From Sphingomonas sp. AP4-R1 (GTDB lineage Bacteria > Pseudomonadota > Alphaproteobacteria > Sphingomonadales > Sphingomonadaceae), in contig NZ_CP053346.1 in the NCBI RefSeq assembly GCF_013113735.1, forward strand, positions 1,061,001-1,125,000: a stretch of DNA of 64,000 nt, written 5' to 3'. The notes under the pieces are model-generated. The model did no database searches and had not been told where the DNA came from. It saw only the letters and a list, made by a program, of their open reading frames with translations. Positions 25,281 to 32,864 of the stretch are shown in pieces (the stretch's first letter is position 1; each line of letters begins with the position of its first letter). The translations under genes were made by a program, and so were the position numbers.

Positions 25281-25904
25281 TTACTGCTCCTGATCGGCGC
25301 GGCTGGCGCCGTTGCCGTCGAGATTCTGGCCGACGAAATCCCAGTTGATCACGTTCGCCAGCACCGTGTCCGCGAACTTCGGACGCGCGTTGCGATAGTC
25401 GATGTAATAGGCATGCTCCCACACATCGAGCGTCAGGAGCGGCTTCACGCCTTCATACACGATCGGCGTGTCGGCATCGTGGTAGGAGGTGATCTTCAGG
25501 GCGTCGCCCTCCAGCACCAGCCACGCCCAGCCGCTGCCGAAATGGCCGACGGCCTCGGCGGCCAGCTTCTTCAGCAGTTCGTCGGTCGAGCCGAAGGCGG
25601 CCGTGATCTTCTCGGCGAGGATGCCGGTCGGCGCCTGGCCGGCGGGCGCCAGGCAGTTCCAGAAGAAGGTGTGGTTCCAGATCTGGGCGGCGTTGTTGAA
25701 CAGGCCCTTGTCGCCCGTCTCCTTCGCCTTCTTGGTCACGTCGATCAGGCTCAGCCCGCCGAGCTTCTTCTCGTCGATCCAGCCGTTGACCTTGTCGACA
25801 TAGGCCTTGTGATGCTTGCCGTGGTGATATTCGAAGGTCTCCGCCGACATGTAGGGGTCGAGAGCCGAGCTGTCGAAGGGAAGCGGCGGAAGTTCGAAGG
25901 CCAT
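25281..25904 (-). CDS. sodB: Superoxide dismutase [Fe/Mn]
   Basis: A 207-residue cytoplasmic superoxide dismutase. Metal ligands are visible: His in 'TFEYHHGKHHKAYVDKVNG', His in 'WNHTFFWNCLAP', and the Asp/His of 'TLDVWEHAYYIDYRNARP'. 'FGSGWAWLV' and the Gln-containing 'NNAAQIWNHTFFW' point to the iron-type enzyme. ATG 25904 was chosen with GGAGA 8 nt upstream. Monocistronic; about 530 bp of non-coding sequence lies upstream. Confidence 0.96.
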   Translation of the reverse strand: MAFELPPLPFDSSALDPYMSAETFEYHHGKHHKAYVDKVNGWIDEKKLGGLSLIDVTKKAKETGDKGLFNNAAQIWNHTFFWNCLAPAGQAPTGILAEKITAAFGSTDELLKKLAAEAVGHFGSGWAWLVLEGDALKITSYHDADTPIVYEGVKPLLTLDVWEHAYYIDYRNARPKFADTVLANVINWDFVGQNLDGNGASRADQEQ

Positions 25905-26434
25905 GACTGCATCTCCTGGCTGGGTGTCGAGCGCCCCTAACGCCGCTTGGCGGCAAAGGTCACCACGAAATCGACTGTTGCGAGTCGTTAGCAGATGGGC
26001 GTCGGGCGAGCCCCTCGGGCGCCCCGCCGGCCCCCGATCCTTTCGCCGCCGAAGCGACTCGTACGTCGATGGCCTCCAGCGGGTTGCAGCCAATAGCGTT
26101 TATGAACAGCGCCAATCGATTTTGCGCCAAATCAAAATGCGGCAGGCAAGATGCTAATGCTGCATGCACAGTTGCAATCAAGCGTATCTAAAGGCTCTTC
26201 CACACGGGGCGCGGCTTTCAGCCTGTTCAGGTCCGCACTCGCGCTCCTCTGTGCGTGGGGCATGCCATGATGATTTCAAGACCCGATTGATCGCATCGCG
26301 TCGAGGCGGTGTTTTCATGCAACAGGCCGTATGACGTTTATGTGACATTCAGGTTCCGGCGCCCAATGGCGCCGCCCCGCGTCGTTGGCATCGTTTTCCC
26401 CACCCGCCGACCACGCGACTGAATGGAGTTGAAT
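25905..26434. other. 530-bp non-coding gap between sodB and an outer-membrane protein gene
   Basis: No convincing open frame or RNA gene was seen. The section 26080-26200 is clearly AT-richer than its surroundings and probably holds promoters. Near 26357-26374 a 7-bp stem (CGGCGCC / GGCGCCG with a CAAT loop) stands in the putative leader of the downstream barrel gene. Confidence 0.5.
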
Positions 26435-26938
26435 ATGCGCTATCTTCTCGTCGCCGCAGCCGCCATGGCCGTTGCCGCTCCCGCGTTCGCGCAGGACGCC
26501 GCGCCGTTCACCGGCGCCCGCATCGGTGCGACGCTCGGCTATGACAAGACCCATGGCCGCGACGGTTTCACCTATGGCGGTTCGTTCGGCTACGATTATG
26601 CCATCGCCCCCAAGATCACGATCGGCGCCGAGGCTTCGCTCGAGGATTCGACCACCAAGTTCGGTGATGTCCACGCCTCGCGCGATCTCGCCATCTCGGG
26701 CCGCGTCGGCTACGTCCTGACCCCGCAGATCCTGGGCTTCGCGAAGGTCGGCTACGACACGACCCGCATCGACGTCGCGGGCAGCCACACCAACCTCGAG
26801 GGCGTGCGCTTCGGTGGCGGTCTCGAATATGCGATCACGCCGCGTTACTACATCTCGGCCGAATATCGCCGCACCGAGTATGAGAACAACTTCGGTGGCC
26901 GCGACGCGGGCATCGTGGGCGTCGGCGTCCGCTTCTAA
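26435..26938 (+). CDS. Small outer-membrane beta-barrel protein (opacity/OmpA-barrel type)
   Basis: A 167-residue protein. Signal peptide 'MRYLLVAAAAMAVAAPAFAQ' (AFA-Q cleavage) is followed by eight beta-strands ('GARIGATLGYDKTH', 'GGSFGYDYAIAPKITIGAEA', 'RYYISAEYRRTEYEN') and a C-terminal aromatic strand 'IVGVGVRF'. This is the layout of the eight-stranded porin/opacity barrels. ATG 26435 was chosen because GGAG lies 6 nt upstream; ATG 26423 overlaps that site. Probably abundant in the outer membrane, given the strong site and terminator. Precise function unknown. Confidence 0.85.
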   Translation: MRYLLVAAAAMAVAAPAFAQDAAPFTGARIGATLGYDKTHGRDGFTYGGSFGYDYAIAPKITIGAEASLEDSTTKFGDVHASRDLAISGRVGYVLTPQILGFAKVGYDTTRIDVAGSHTNLEGVRFGGGLEYAITPRYYISAEYRRTEYENNFGGRDAGIVGVGVRF

Positions 26939-27006
26939 ATCCTGAAAGCCGGAGGTGGCGGCGCCGAGGTGCATCCGCCGATGGCCTGACGGATGAAGAC
27001 GAAAGC

Positions 27007-27040
27007 GCCCGGCTGGCAGCCCCCGCTGCCGGCCGGGCGT
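27007..27040. terminator. Strong terminator hairpin after the barrel gene
   Basis: A 15-bp stem (27007-27021 with 27026-27040, one wobble) closed by a CCCC loop and followed by TTGGCGTATTT. It lies between the convergent barrel and pspF genes and could stop both. Confidence 0.7.
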
Positions 27041-27093
27041 TGGCGTATTTGGCGTCCGTTATGGCGAGCGCTCTATTCGCAGGTGGCGTTGCT

Positions 27094-28137
27094 CTAGCCC
27101 GGCGCCTTTTCCAGCAGATCATGCCGCCGCAAGGCATGGCGCAATTGATCGTAGGTCAGCTTCAAGGCCAAAGCGGTCTGGCGCTGATTGTAGCGGCAGC
27201 GTGCCAGCGCCGCTTCCAGCAGCATCCGCTCATAAGCATGGCAGGCGGCGCGCAGATCGTCGCAGTCGACGGAGGGCATCGCCGTGGCGACCACGGCCGG
27301 TTCGCTCAGTGCCGCCGGCTCGGCCGGCACGATCGCCGTCGCGGGCTTCAGCGCCGCCAGCCGCCAGGGCGAGGCGAAGGGATCGAAGCTGATCTCCTCG
27401 ATCGGGCGCCTCTCATCCTCCCAGCGATAGACGGCGCGCTCCACCACGTTGCGAAGCTCGCGCACATTGCCGGGCCAGCCATAGGTCTGCAGCGCCTCGG
27501 CCGCCTTTCCCGAGAAGCCGGGCCAGCGATCCCAGCCGATCTCCGTCGCCATGCGCCGCCCGAAATGCTCGGCCAGCACGGGCACGTCGCCCTCGCGCGC
27601 GCGCAGGGGCGGCAGGGTGATCACCTCGAAGGACAGGCGATCGAGCAGATCGGCACGGAAGCGGCCTTCTTCCGCCATCTTCGGCAGATGTTCGTTGGTC
27701 GCGGCCACGATGCGCACGTCGACACGGATCGCCCGGCTCGCGCCGATGCGCGTCACCTCGCCATATTCCACCGCGCGCAACAGCCTCTCCTGCGCGCCCA
27801 TGCTCAGCGTGGCGAGTTCGTCTAGAAAGAGCGTGCCGCCGTCGGCTTCCTCGAAGCGGCCGGCGCGCGCCTTGGTGGCGCCGGTGAAGGCGCCCGCCTC
27901 ATGGCCGAACAGCTCGGCCTCGATCAGCGTCTCGGGCAGCGCCGCGCAGTTGAGCGTCACGAGCGGGCCGGACCAGCGGCCGGACAGGCGATGGAGGCGC
28001 TCGGCCACCAGTTCCTTGCCCGTCCCCCGTTCGCCGATCACCAGCACCGGCCGGTTGAGCGCGGCCGCCCGGCTCGCGCGTTCGACCGCGTCGAGAAAGG
28101 CCGAGGACTGGCCGATGAACTGAACGTCGCGGTCCAT
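27094..28137 (-). CDS. pspF: Sigma-54-dependent activator PspF
   Basis: A 347-residue enhancer-binding protein that lacks a receiver domain, as PspF does. It starts 'MDRDVQFIGQSSAFLDAVER', then Walker A 'GERGTGKE' (35-42), the sigma-54-contacting loop 'GAFTGA' (82-87), Walker B 'GGTLFLDE' (100-107), 'TYGWPGNVRELRNVVERAVY' and a C-terminal Fis-type HTH ('RYNQRQTALALKLTYDQLRH'). In enterics PspA binds and inhibits this AAA+ domain until membrane stress releases it. It is divergent from the Psp operon; the inverted repeats at 28147-28173 overlap its own leader, suggesting negative autoregulation. Confidence 0.93.
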   Translation of the reverse strand: MDRDVQFIGQSSAFLDAVERASRAAALNRPVLVIGERGTGKELVAERLHRLSGRWSGPLVTLNCAALPETLIEAELFGHEAGAFTGATKARAGRFEEADGGTLFLDELATLSMGAQERLLRAVEYGEVTRIGASRAIRVDVRIVAATNEHLPKMAEEGRFRADLLDRLSFEVITLPPLRAREGDVPVLAEHFGRRMATEIGWDRWPGFSGKAAEALQTYGWPGNVRELRNVVERAVYRWEDERRPIEEISFDPFASPWRLAALKPATAIVPAEPAALSEPAVVATAMPSVDCDDLRAACHAYERMLLEAALARCRYNQRQTALALKLTYDQLRHALRRHDLLEKAPG

Positions 28138-28146
28138 TCCGGCAAT

Positions 28147-28173
28147 TTGGCGAATTTTGCCACTTGTTGGCAA
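28147..28173. promoter_or_regulatory. Putative PspF upstream activating sequence
   Basis: Two overlapping inverted repeats: TTGCCA-N5-TGGCAA (28157-28173, perfect 6-bp arms) and TGGC-N7-GCCA (28148-28162). They lie 65-90 bp upstream of the sigma-54 promoter and directly before the pspF start, the position of the UAS in enteric psp control regions. Confidence 0.6.
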
Positions 28174-28237
28174 GAGATTCGATGAGCCTCGGTGGGCGCA
28201 TTTTAGGATTACACAACAAAATCAATAAAATGAGGAA

Positions 28238-28254
28238 TTGGCACGCCTTCTGCA
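28238..28254 (+). promoter_or_regulatory. Sigma-54 (-24/-12) promoter of the Psp operon
   Basis: TTGGCACGCCTTCTGCA matches the TGGCACG-N4-TTGCA consensus with one mismatch (CTGC). The GG and GC elements have correct spacing. Transcription should start near 28265, about 47 nt before the first gene. Directed away from pspF. Confidence 0.85.
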
Positions 28255-28311
28255 AAGCATTGTCCGACACCGGAACACGGTGTGCCAATGTTCAAGGTGG
28301 GAGTTTTTGCG

Positions 28312-28815
28312 ATGTCTCTGTTCACAAACCCCAACGCCCAACGCCTCGCTTTTTCCGCTTTCGGCGCGATGGCTTTGACCGTCACCTGCGTCACCGCCGC
28401 GGTCGCCCCGGCCGGTGCCGCCACCGTGCCCGGCTCGATCGCGGCCTGGCAGGACAAGGTCGAAGACCAGATCGCCGGGCGCCGGGATAGCTTCTCGCTC
28501 AAGATGGACGCGGGCAAGCGCGCCGAGGCCGTCCTCGCCGTCCGCTTCACCCCGCAGGGCGACTATGCCGGTGCCGAGATCGCGCGTTCGTCCGGCAACC
28601 GGAAGGTCAATCGTCACGCGCTGCAGGTCGCGGGCTCGATCAAATATCCGCCGCTGCCCGAATCGGCGCTGGGTCGCCCGCAGACGGTGGCGATGCGCCT
28701 CTATTTCGGCCGCGCCGACAGCTTCCGTCAGCTCGACGAGATGCAGAGCGATCTGAAGAGCGTTCGCCTTGCCGATGCCGGCGGCATCGGCGGCACTCAG
28801 GTCACCGCCAAGTGA
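28312..28815 (+). CDS. TonB C-terminal-domain secreted protein, first gene of the Psp operon
   Basis: A 167-residue protein. Residues 1-36 form a signal peptide or anchor ('AMALTVTCVTAAVAPAGAAT'); the rest matches the TonB C-terminal fold ('AVLAVRFTPQGDYAGAEIAR', 'NRHALQVAGSIKYPPLPES', 'TVAMRLYF'). There is no proline-rich spacer, so it is unlikely to be a normal energy transducer spanning the periplasm. It is the first gene after the sigma-54 promoter and is followed by a strong hairpin and pspA. Start ATG 28312 chosen (GGTGGGAG upstream); GTG 28282 is possible. Role in envelope stress is inferred from position. Confidence 0.7.
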   Translation: MSLFTNPNAQRLAFSAFGAMALTVTCVTAAVAPAGAATVPGSIAAWQDKVEDQIAGRRDSFSLKMDAGKRAEAVLAVRFTPQGDYAGAEIARSSGNRKVNRHALQVAGSIKYPPLPESALGRPQTVAMRLYFGRADSFRQLDEMQSDLKSVRLADAGGIGGTQVTAK

Positions 28816-28822
28816 CGGTGAT

Positions 28823-28858
28823 GCCGGGGTCGGCCCTTTCCCCTAGGCCGGCCCCGGC
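28823..28858 (+). terminator. Hairpin between TonB-like gene and pspA (attenuator candidate)
   Basis: A 13-bp GC-rich stem (28823-28835 with 28846-28858, one G-T pair) stands between the first gene and pspA. No T tract follows. It may be a partial terminator or mRNA-stability element that makes different amounts of the two products. Confidence 0.6.
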
Positions 28859-28931
28859 GCTATCGTGGGGCGACTGGAAGACACGAACGACGCAGCCGCC
28901 GCGCGAGACTGGTTTCAAGGAGTATTTCATC

Positions 28932-29612
28932 ATGGGCATCTTCTCCCGCACGCGCGACATCATCGCCGCGAACATGACCGATCTGCTCGATCGGGCGGAG
29001 GATCCCGCGAAGATGATCCGCATGATCATCCTCGAGATGGAGGAGACTCTGGTCGAGGTGCGCGCCTCCGCCGCGCGGCACATCGCCGATCAGAAGGAGA
29101 TGCGCCGCCAGATCGCCAAGCTGGATCAGGTGCAGGACGGCTGGATCGACAAGGCCGAGCTGGCTCTGTCCAAGGGCCGCGAGGATCTGGCCAAGGCCGC
29201 GCTCGTCGAAAAGCAGAAGGCCGGCGATCTGGCCGATCAGCTGAAGGACGAGATCACCCAGATCGACGAGGCGCTTTCGGCCTGCGAGGCGGACATCGCC
29301 AAGCTGCAGAACAAGCTGCGCGAGGCCCGCACCCGCCAGAATTCGATCGCGACCCGCCTCGAATCGGCGCACAATCGCACCAGGCTGCGTGAGATGTATG
29401 CGGGCCAGAAGGTGGAGGAGGCGTTCAGCCGCTTCGACGTTCTCGAGCGCCGGGTCGATCTGGCCGAGGGCCGGGCCGATGCCGCCGGGCTGGGCGTGCA
29501 GAAGAGCCTGGAGGAAGAGATTGCCGAGCTGCGCTCCGCCGACAAGGTGGATGCCGAGCTGGAAGCGCTCAAGGCCCGCGCCCGCGCGCGCCTGAGCGAT
29601 CAGGAGGGTTGA
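28932..29612 (+). CDS. pspA: Phage shock protein A
   Basis: A 226-residue PspA/IM30 protein. It begins 'MGIFSRTRDIIAANMTDLLD' (amphipathic membrane-binding helix), followed by 'EDPAKMIRMIILEMEETLVE', the PspA signature, and long coiled coil to the end. It forms ESCRT-III-like assemblies that guard the inner membrane and holds PspF inactive when the membrane is intact. AAGGAG (28917-28922) stands 9 nt before the ATG. No separate sigma-54 site was found before it, so it is probably read from the promoter at 28238. Confidence 0.95.
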   Translation: MGIFSRTRDIIAANMTDLLDRAEDPAKMIRMIILEMEETLVEVRASAARHIADQKEMRRQIAKLDQVQDGWIDKAELALSKGREDLAKAALVEKQKAGDLADQLKDEITQIDEALSACEADIAKLQNKLREARTRQNSIATRLESAHNRTRLREMYAGQKVEEAFSRFDVLERRVDLAEGRADAAGLGVQKSLEEEIAELRSADKVDAELEALKARARARLSDQEG

Positions 29613-29613
29613 G

Positions 29614-29910
29614 ATGGGCGATCTTCTGCCGGTTCTCATCTGCGGCATGCTCTTCATCGGGCTGCCCTGGCTGATCTTCCATTATGTCACCCAGTGGAAA
29701 AAGTCCGGCACGCTGCCGATCGAGGATGAGAAACTGCTCGATGAGCTGCACGATCTCGCCCGCCGCCTGGACGATCGCATGGCCACGATCGAGCGCATCG
29801 TCGCCGCCGACAATCCCCATTTCCGCCGTCCGGATACCGAGCGTCTGATGGACGATCGCGAGGACGATCATGTGTTCGATCGCATTGCGGAGCGCCGCCG
29901 CCAGCGCTGA
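29614..29910 (+). CDS. pspB: Phage shock protein B
   Basis: A 98-residue inner-membrane protein. One N-terminal membrane helix ('LLPVLICGMLFIGLPWLIFHY') is followed by a cytoplasmic helix 'LLDELHDLARRLDDRMATIE' and 'RIVAADNPHFRR', the PspB leucine-zipper region. With PspC it senses membrane stress and draws PspA to the membrane, which frees PspF. It starts 1 nt after pspA. About 20 residues longer than the enteric protein (74 residues). Confidence 0.92.
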   Translation: MGDLLPVLICGMLFIGLPWLIFHYVTQWKKSGTLPIEDEKLLDELHDLARRLDDRMATIERIVAADNPHFRRPDTERLMDDREDDHVFDRIAERRRQR

Positions 29911-29952
29911 GCCGCGCCCGGCCGCCCCCCCCAGACAGGAAAGGACCTCGAG

Positions 29953-30342
29953 ATGACACCGAGCCGCACCAGCTTCTATCTCGACAAGAGCAACGGCAAG
30001 TTCCTGGGCGTCTGCTCCGGCATCGCCGATTATACGGGCATCGATCCGCTGCTGATCCGCGTCGGCTTCGTGCTGATCGGTTTCGCCACGGGCTTCATGG
30101 GCGGCGGCCAGCTGCTCGCTTATTTCCTCGTCGCCTGGCTGGCGAAGGATAAGCCGCGCGAATTCGAATATCAGGATCGCGAGGATCGCAAATTCTGGCA
30201 GGGCGTCCGCGCCCGGCCCGGCAATTCGGTGCGCGATGTGCGCGCCCGCTTCCGCGATATCGATCGCCGTCTGGCCGATGTGGAGACGCACGTGACCAGC
30301 CAGAATCGCCGCCTCGCGGACGAGATCGAGGCGCTGCGCTGA
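29953..30342 (+). CDS. pspC: Phage shock protein C
   Basis: A 129-residue PspC-domain protein: 'FYLDKSNGKFLGVCSGIADY' and 'GIDPLLIRVGFVL' are the family signature, with one or two membrane segments ('LIGFATGFMGGGQLLAYFLV'). The C-terminal coiled coil 'RRLADVETHVTSQNRRLADE' resembles that of PspB and of the three following proteins. It acts with PspB as stress sensor. 42 nt after pspB, same operon. Confidence 0.93.
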   Translation: MTPSRTSFYLDKSNGKFLGVCSGIADYTGIDPLLIRVGFVLIGFATGFMGGGQLLAYFLVAWLAKDKPREFEYQDREDRKFWQGVRARPGNSVRDVRARFRDIDRRLADVETHVTSQNRRLADEIEALR

Positions 30343-30371
30343 TCGGCTGACGACAGAAGGGGGGACGTATC

Positions 30372-30701
30372 GTGAGTCAGCTGGCTCTTCTGATCCCGAT
30401 CGCGGCGATCACCATCGGCCCGATCTCGTGGGTCGCGAACAACTGGATCCGCGCGCGGCACGGCTATGCCCCGCAGGACTATCGCCGCCGCCGCCATGGC
30501 GCGGCCGATCCGGAGGCCGAGCGCAAGGTTCTCCTGCTGTCGGACGAGAATGAGCGTCTGACGGGGCAGGTGCTGCGGCTGGAGGAAAGGATCGCGGTGC
30601 TGGAACGCATCGCCACCGATCCCGCGACCAGGCTGGAGCGCGAGATAGAACTTCTCCGCGACAGGCCGGCCCGTAACGAACTGGCCCATCGGGCAGAATA
30701 A
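30372..30701 (+). CDS. PspB-like small membrane/coiled-coil protein (first of three)
   Basis: A 109-residue protein with one N-terminal membrane helix ('LALLIPIAAITIGPISWVA'), an Arg-rich linker ('DYRRRRHG') and a coiled coil 'RLEERIAVLERIATDPATRL' followed by 'EREIELLRD'. The core 'RIAVLERIATD' parallels PspB 'RMATIERIVAAD'. GTG start 29 nt after pspC. Probably a paralogue or accessory partner of PspB/PspC at the inner membrane; no name assigned. Confidence 0.75.
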   Translation: MSQLALLIPIAAITIGPISWVANNWIRARHGYAPQDYRRRRHGAADPEAERKVLLLSDENERLTGQVLRLEERIAVLERIATDPATRLEREIELLRDRPARNELAHRAE

Positions 30702-30749
30702 GCATCAAGGGATTCGGCTCGCCCGGCGCGCCGATCGAGGGACTGAAAC

Positions 30750-31016
30750 ATGATCGAGTTCGCACCTTTTCTGATGGTCGTCGCCATCGTGGCGATCATT
30801 TCCTTCACCCGGCTCCAGCGCGCCCGCCTGAATGCGGGCGAGGGGCGGGGGCAGGGGGATGCCGATGCCCAGCGGCTGCAGGGCGAGATCCGCCAGTTGA
30901 AGGACCGGATCGCCGTGCTGGAGCGGATCGTCACCGATGGCGATCATGCCCGCGGGATCGCGCTGGAGCGCGAGATCGAGGCGCTGCGCGATGCGCGCGA
31001 GGGAGCGAAGCAATGA
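30750..31016 (+). CDS. PspB-like small membrane/coiled-coil protein (second of three)
   Basis: An 88-residue protein: membrane helix 'FAPFLMVVAIVAIISFTRL', then coiled coil 'RQLKDRIAVLERIVTDGDHA' and 'LEREIEALRDA'. It is nearly the same in the C-terminal motif as the preceding protein. ATG start; its stop overlaps the next gene (ATGA). Role inferred from the operon: membrane-stress sensing or PspA recruitment. Confidence 0.75.
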   Translation: MIEFAPFLMVVAIVAIISFTRLQRARLNAGEGRGQGDADAQRLQGEIRQLKDRIAVLERIVTDGDHARGIALEREIEALRDAREGAKQ

Positions 31017-31285
31017 CCGAGATACTGACGGAGGCTGTGATGACCGAGACCATGATGTCCGTCACCGTCGCGTTCGCCGCTCTGGCCGGCGTGATCGTCC
31101 TGGCGCTCGCCGGGCTGCGCGCCTGGCACGAATGGGTGGAGCTGCAGCGTTATGCGCTGTCCGGCGGCCGGCGCGAGAGCGAGGTGCCCGCGTCGGCGTC
31201 CCCCGCCGCCGCCCGGATCGAGCTGGCCGACCTGCGCGAACGAGTCCGCAAGCTGGAGGCGATCGCCGCTGGCGTCGATCTGTAG
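31013..31285 (+). CDS. PspB-like small membrane/coiled-coil protein (third of three)
   Basis: A 90-residue protein with a membrane helix 'VAFAALAGVIVLALAGLRAW' and a shorter C-terminal heptad section 'ELADLRERVRKLEAIAAG', a diverged form of the motif in the two preceding proteins. ATG 31013 overlaps the upstream stop; an in-frame ATG at 31040 could also serve. Last gene of the Psp operon. Confidence 0.65.
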   Translation: MTEILTEAVMTETMMSVTVAFAALAGVIVLALAGLRAWHEWVELQRYALSGGRRESEVPASASPAAARIELADLRERVRKLEAIAAGVDL

Positions 31286-31455
31286 GCCGGGGGCAGGCGC
31301 GGGCGGCGATGATGGGGAGGGATTCCCAGCCTGCTCCTGAAAGAGGTCGCTGCCCATGGGGTCGCGTGCCGGATCCCGCCACTTCGGATCAGCAAAATTC
31401 AGGGATGGCCGTAACGATTCTGGAGATTGCCATCATATCCTTATAGGCTGGGTGC

Positions 31456-32163
31456 GTGGTTACCGTTCGCAACATCGTGGTCCTCACGGGCGCCGGGATT
31501 TCCGCCGAAAGCGGGCTTGCCACGTTCCGGGGGCCGGGGGGCTTATGGGAGGGCCACCGCGTGGAGGATATCTGCACCCCAGAGGCGCTGGATCGGGACG
31601 AAGCGCTGGTTCTGGGCTTCTATGATGCGCGTCGTCGCGGCCTCGCCCATGTCGCGCCCAATGCCGCGCATCGCGCGCTCGCGAAGCTGGAGGCCGAATG
31701 GCCCGGCAAGCTGCTGATCGTCACCCAGAATGTCGATGATCTGCACGAGCGCGCCGGCAGCCGGCGCCTGATTCACATGCATGGCGAGTTGCTTTCCGCG
31801 CTCTGCCGCGTCTGCGGGGAGCATACGGCATTTGCGGGCGACATGATCGGCGGCACGGTCTGCCCCTCCTGCTCCGCGCGCGATCGGCTTCGTCCCGACA
31901 TCGTCTTCTTCGGCGAGATGCCCTATGAGATGGAGCCGATCGAACAGGCGCTGATCGCTTGCGATCTGTTCGTGTCGATCGGCACGTCCGGCGCGGTCTA
32001 TCCGGCGGCGGGTTTTGTCCAGATCGCCAACGCCACCAACGCCTGGACGCTCGAACTCAACCTGGATCGCTCCGCCGGAAGCCACCATTTCGACGATGCC
32101 CGCTATGGCGCGGCCAGCCAGCTCGTTCCCGAATGGGTCGATTCGGTGCTGGCGATGGCGTGA
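31456..32163 (+). CDS. cobB: NAD-dependent protein deacylase (sirtuin, CobB-like)
   Basis: A 235-residue sirtuin. 'VLTGAGISAESGLATFRG' is the NAD-binding GAGxS motif, 'TQNVDDLHERAG' (TQNxD), 'IHMHGEL' with the catalytic His, and a zinc site CxxC...CxxC ('LCRVCGEH', 'VCPSCSARD'). 'FYDARRRG' contains the Tyr and Arg that give class III sirtuins desuccinylase activity. It removes acyl groups from lysines using NAD. GTG start; short protein of bacterial type. Adjacent to the Psp operon but with its own leader. Confidence 0.95.
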   Translation: MVTVRNIVVLTGAGISAESGLATFRGPGGLWEGHRVEDICTPEALDRDEALVLGFYDARRRGLAHVAPNAAHRALAKLEAEWPGKLLIVTQNVDDLHERAGSRRLIHMHGELLSALCRVCGEHTAFAGDMIGGTVCPSCSARDRLRPDIVFFGEMPYEMEPIEQALIACDLFVSIGTSGAVYPAAGFVQIANATNAWTLELNLDRSAGSHHFDDARYGAASQLVPEWVDSVLAMA

Positions 32164-32255
32164 GACCTCGCCGCGCCGAAACGGGGCGAGCCGGCTATCC
32201 GCGATGCCCCGCACGGCCCCATTTCAGCCATCATCCCTGTGCTACGTGACCGGGC

Positions 32256-32579
32256 ATGACCTATCTCATGCTCGCCATCGTCGCCGAAGTTCTCGGCACC
32301 ACCGCCATGAAGCAGTCGAACGGCTTCACGCAGCCGCTGTGGAGCGCGGCGACGATCGCCGGATACGGCGTGGCCTTCTACTTCCTGTCGATCACGCTGC
32401 GGACGATGCCGACCGGCATCGCTTATGCGATCTGGTCGGGCGTCGGGATCGTGCTGATCTCCGCCATCGCATGGGCCTTCCAGGGCCAGAAGCTGGATGC
32501 CGCGGCGATGCTGGGAATGGCGCTGATCATCTGCGGCGTCATCGTGATGAACGTCTTTTCGCGCGTGGCGGCGCACTGA
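32256..32579 (+). CDS. SMR-family multidrug efflux protein (EmrE-like)
   Basis: A 107-residue protein with four membrane helices. 'MTYLMLAIVAEVLGTTAMKQ' contains the essential membrane Glu of TM1, 'YGVAFYFLSITLRTMPTGIA' and 'AYAIWSGVGIVLISAIAW' are family signatures. It works as a dual-topology dimer exchanging protons for cationic compounds. Single gene, 92 bp after cobB. Confidence 0.93.
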   Translation: MTYLMLAIVAEVLGTTAMKQSNGFTQPLWSAATIAGYGVAFYFLSITLRTMPTGIAYAIWSGVGIVLISAIAWAFQGQKLDAAAMLGMALIICGVIVMNVFSRVAAH

Positions 32580-32798
32580 ACGAATAGGGCCGCGGCCGCT
32601 GCTCAAGGCTGGATCAGAGATCCTCGTCGTCATGCCGGGCCCGTTTCAGCATCCAGGCGCCGATGTGCCTCGTCGATGAGAGGGTGGGTTGTTGGACGCT
32701 GAGGCAGTCCATGGCGAGGGTCGCGGAAGGACGGTTGCTCGCCGCACCGGCAGGGGCTCGGCGCCATCGAAGCGCATTCCCGCCGACCCAAAACGAAA

Positions 32799-32830
32799 AC
32801 GGGCCGGGATGCCCCAGCATCCCGGCCCGT
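32799..32830 (-). terminator. Rho-independent terminator of the small periplasmic protein gene
   Basis: A perfect 13-bp stem, ACGGGCCGGGATG (32799-32811) with CATCCCGGCCCGT (32818-32830), 6-nt loop. On the minus strand it is followed by GTTTTCGTTTTGGG. It lies 34 bp after the stop at 32865. Confidence 0.88.
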
Positions 32831-32864
32831 CCACTCTCGCGTTGCCGCGAAACTGTATCGTGAA

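Noticed and set aside
25905..26434. Possible small RNA or riboswitch in the sodB upstream gap
   Set aside because: Only one short hairpin and no known riboswitch core could be recognised by eye.
32580..32864. Small open frame of about 66 codons after the SMR gene
   Set aside because: It runs through a strong terminator hairpin, has no ribosome-binding site and no protein-like features.
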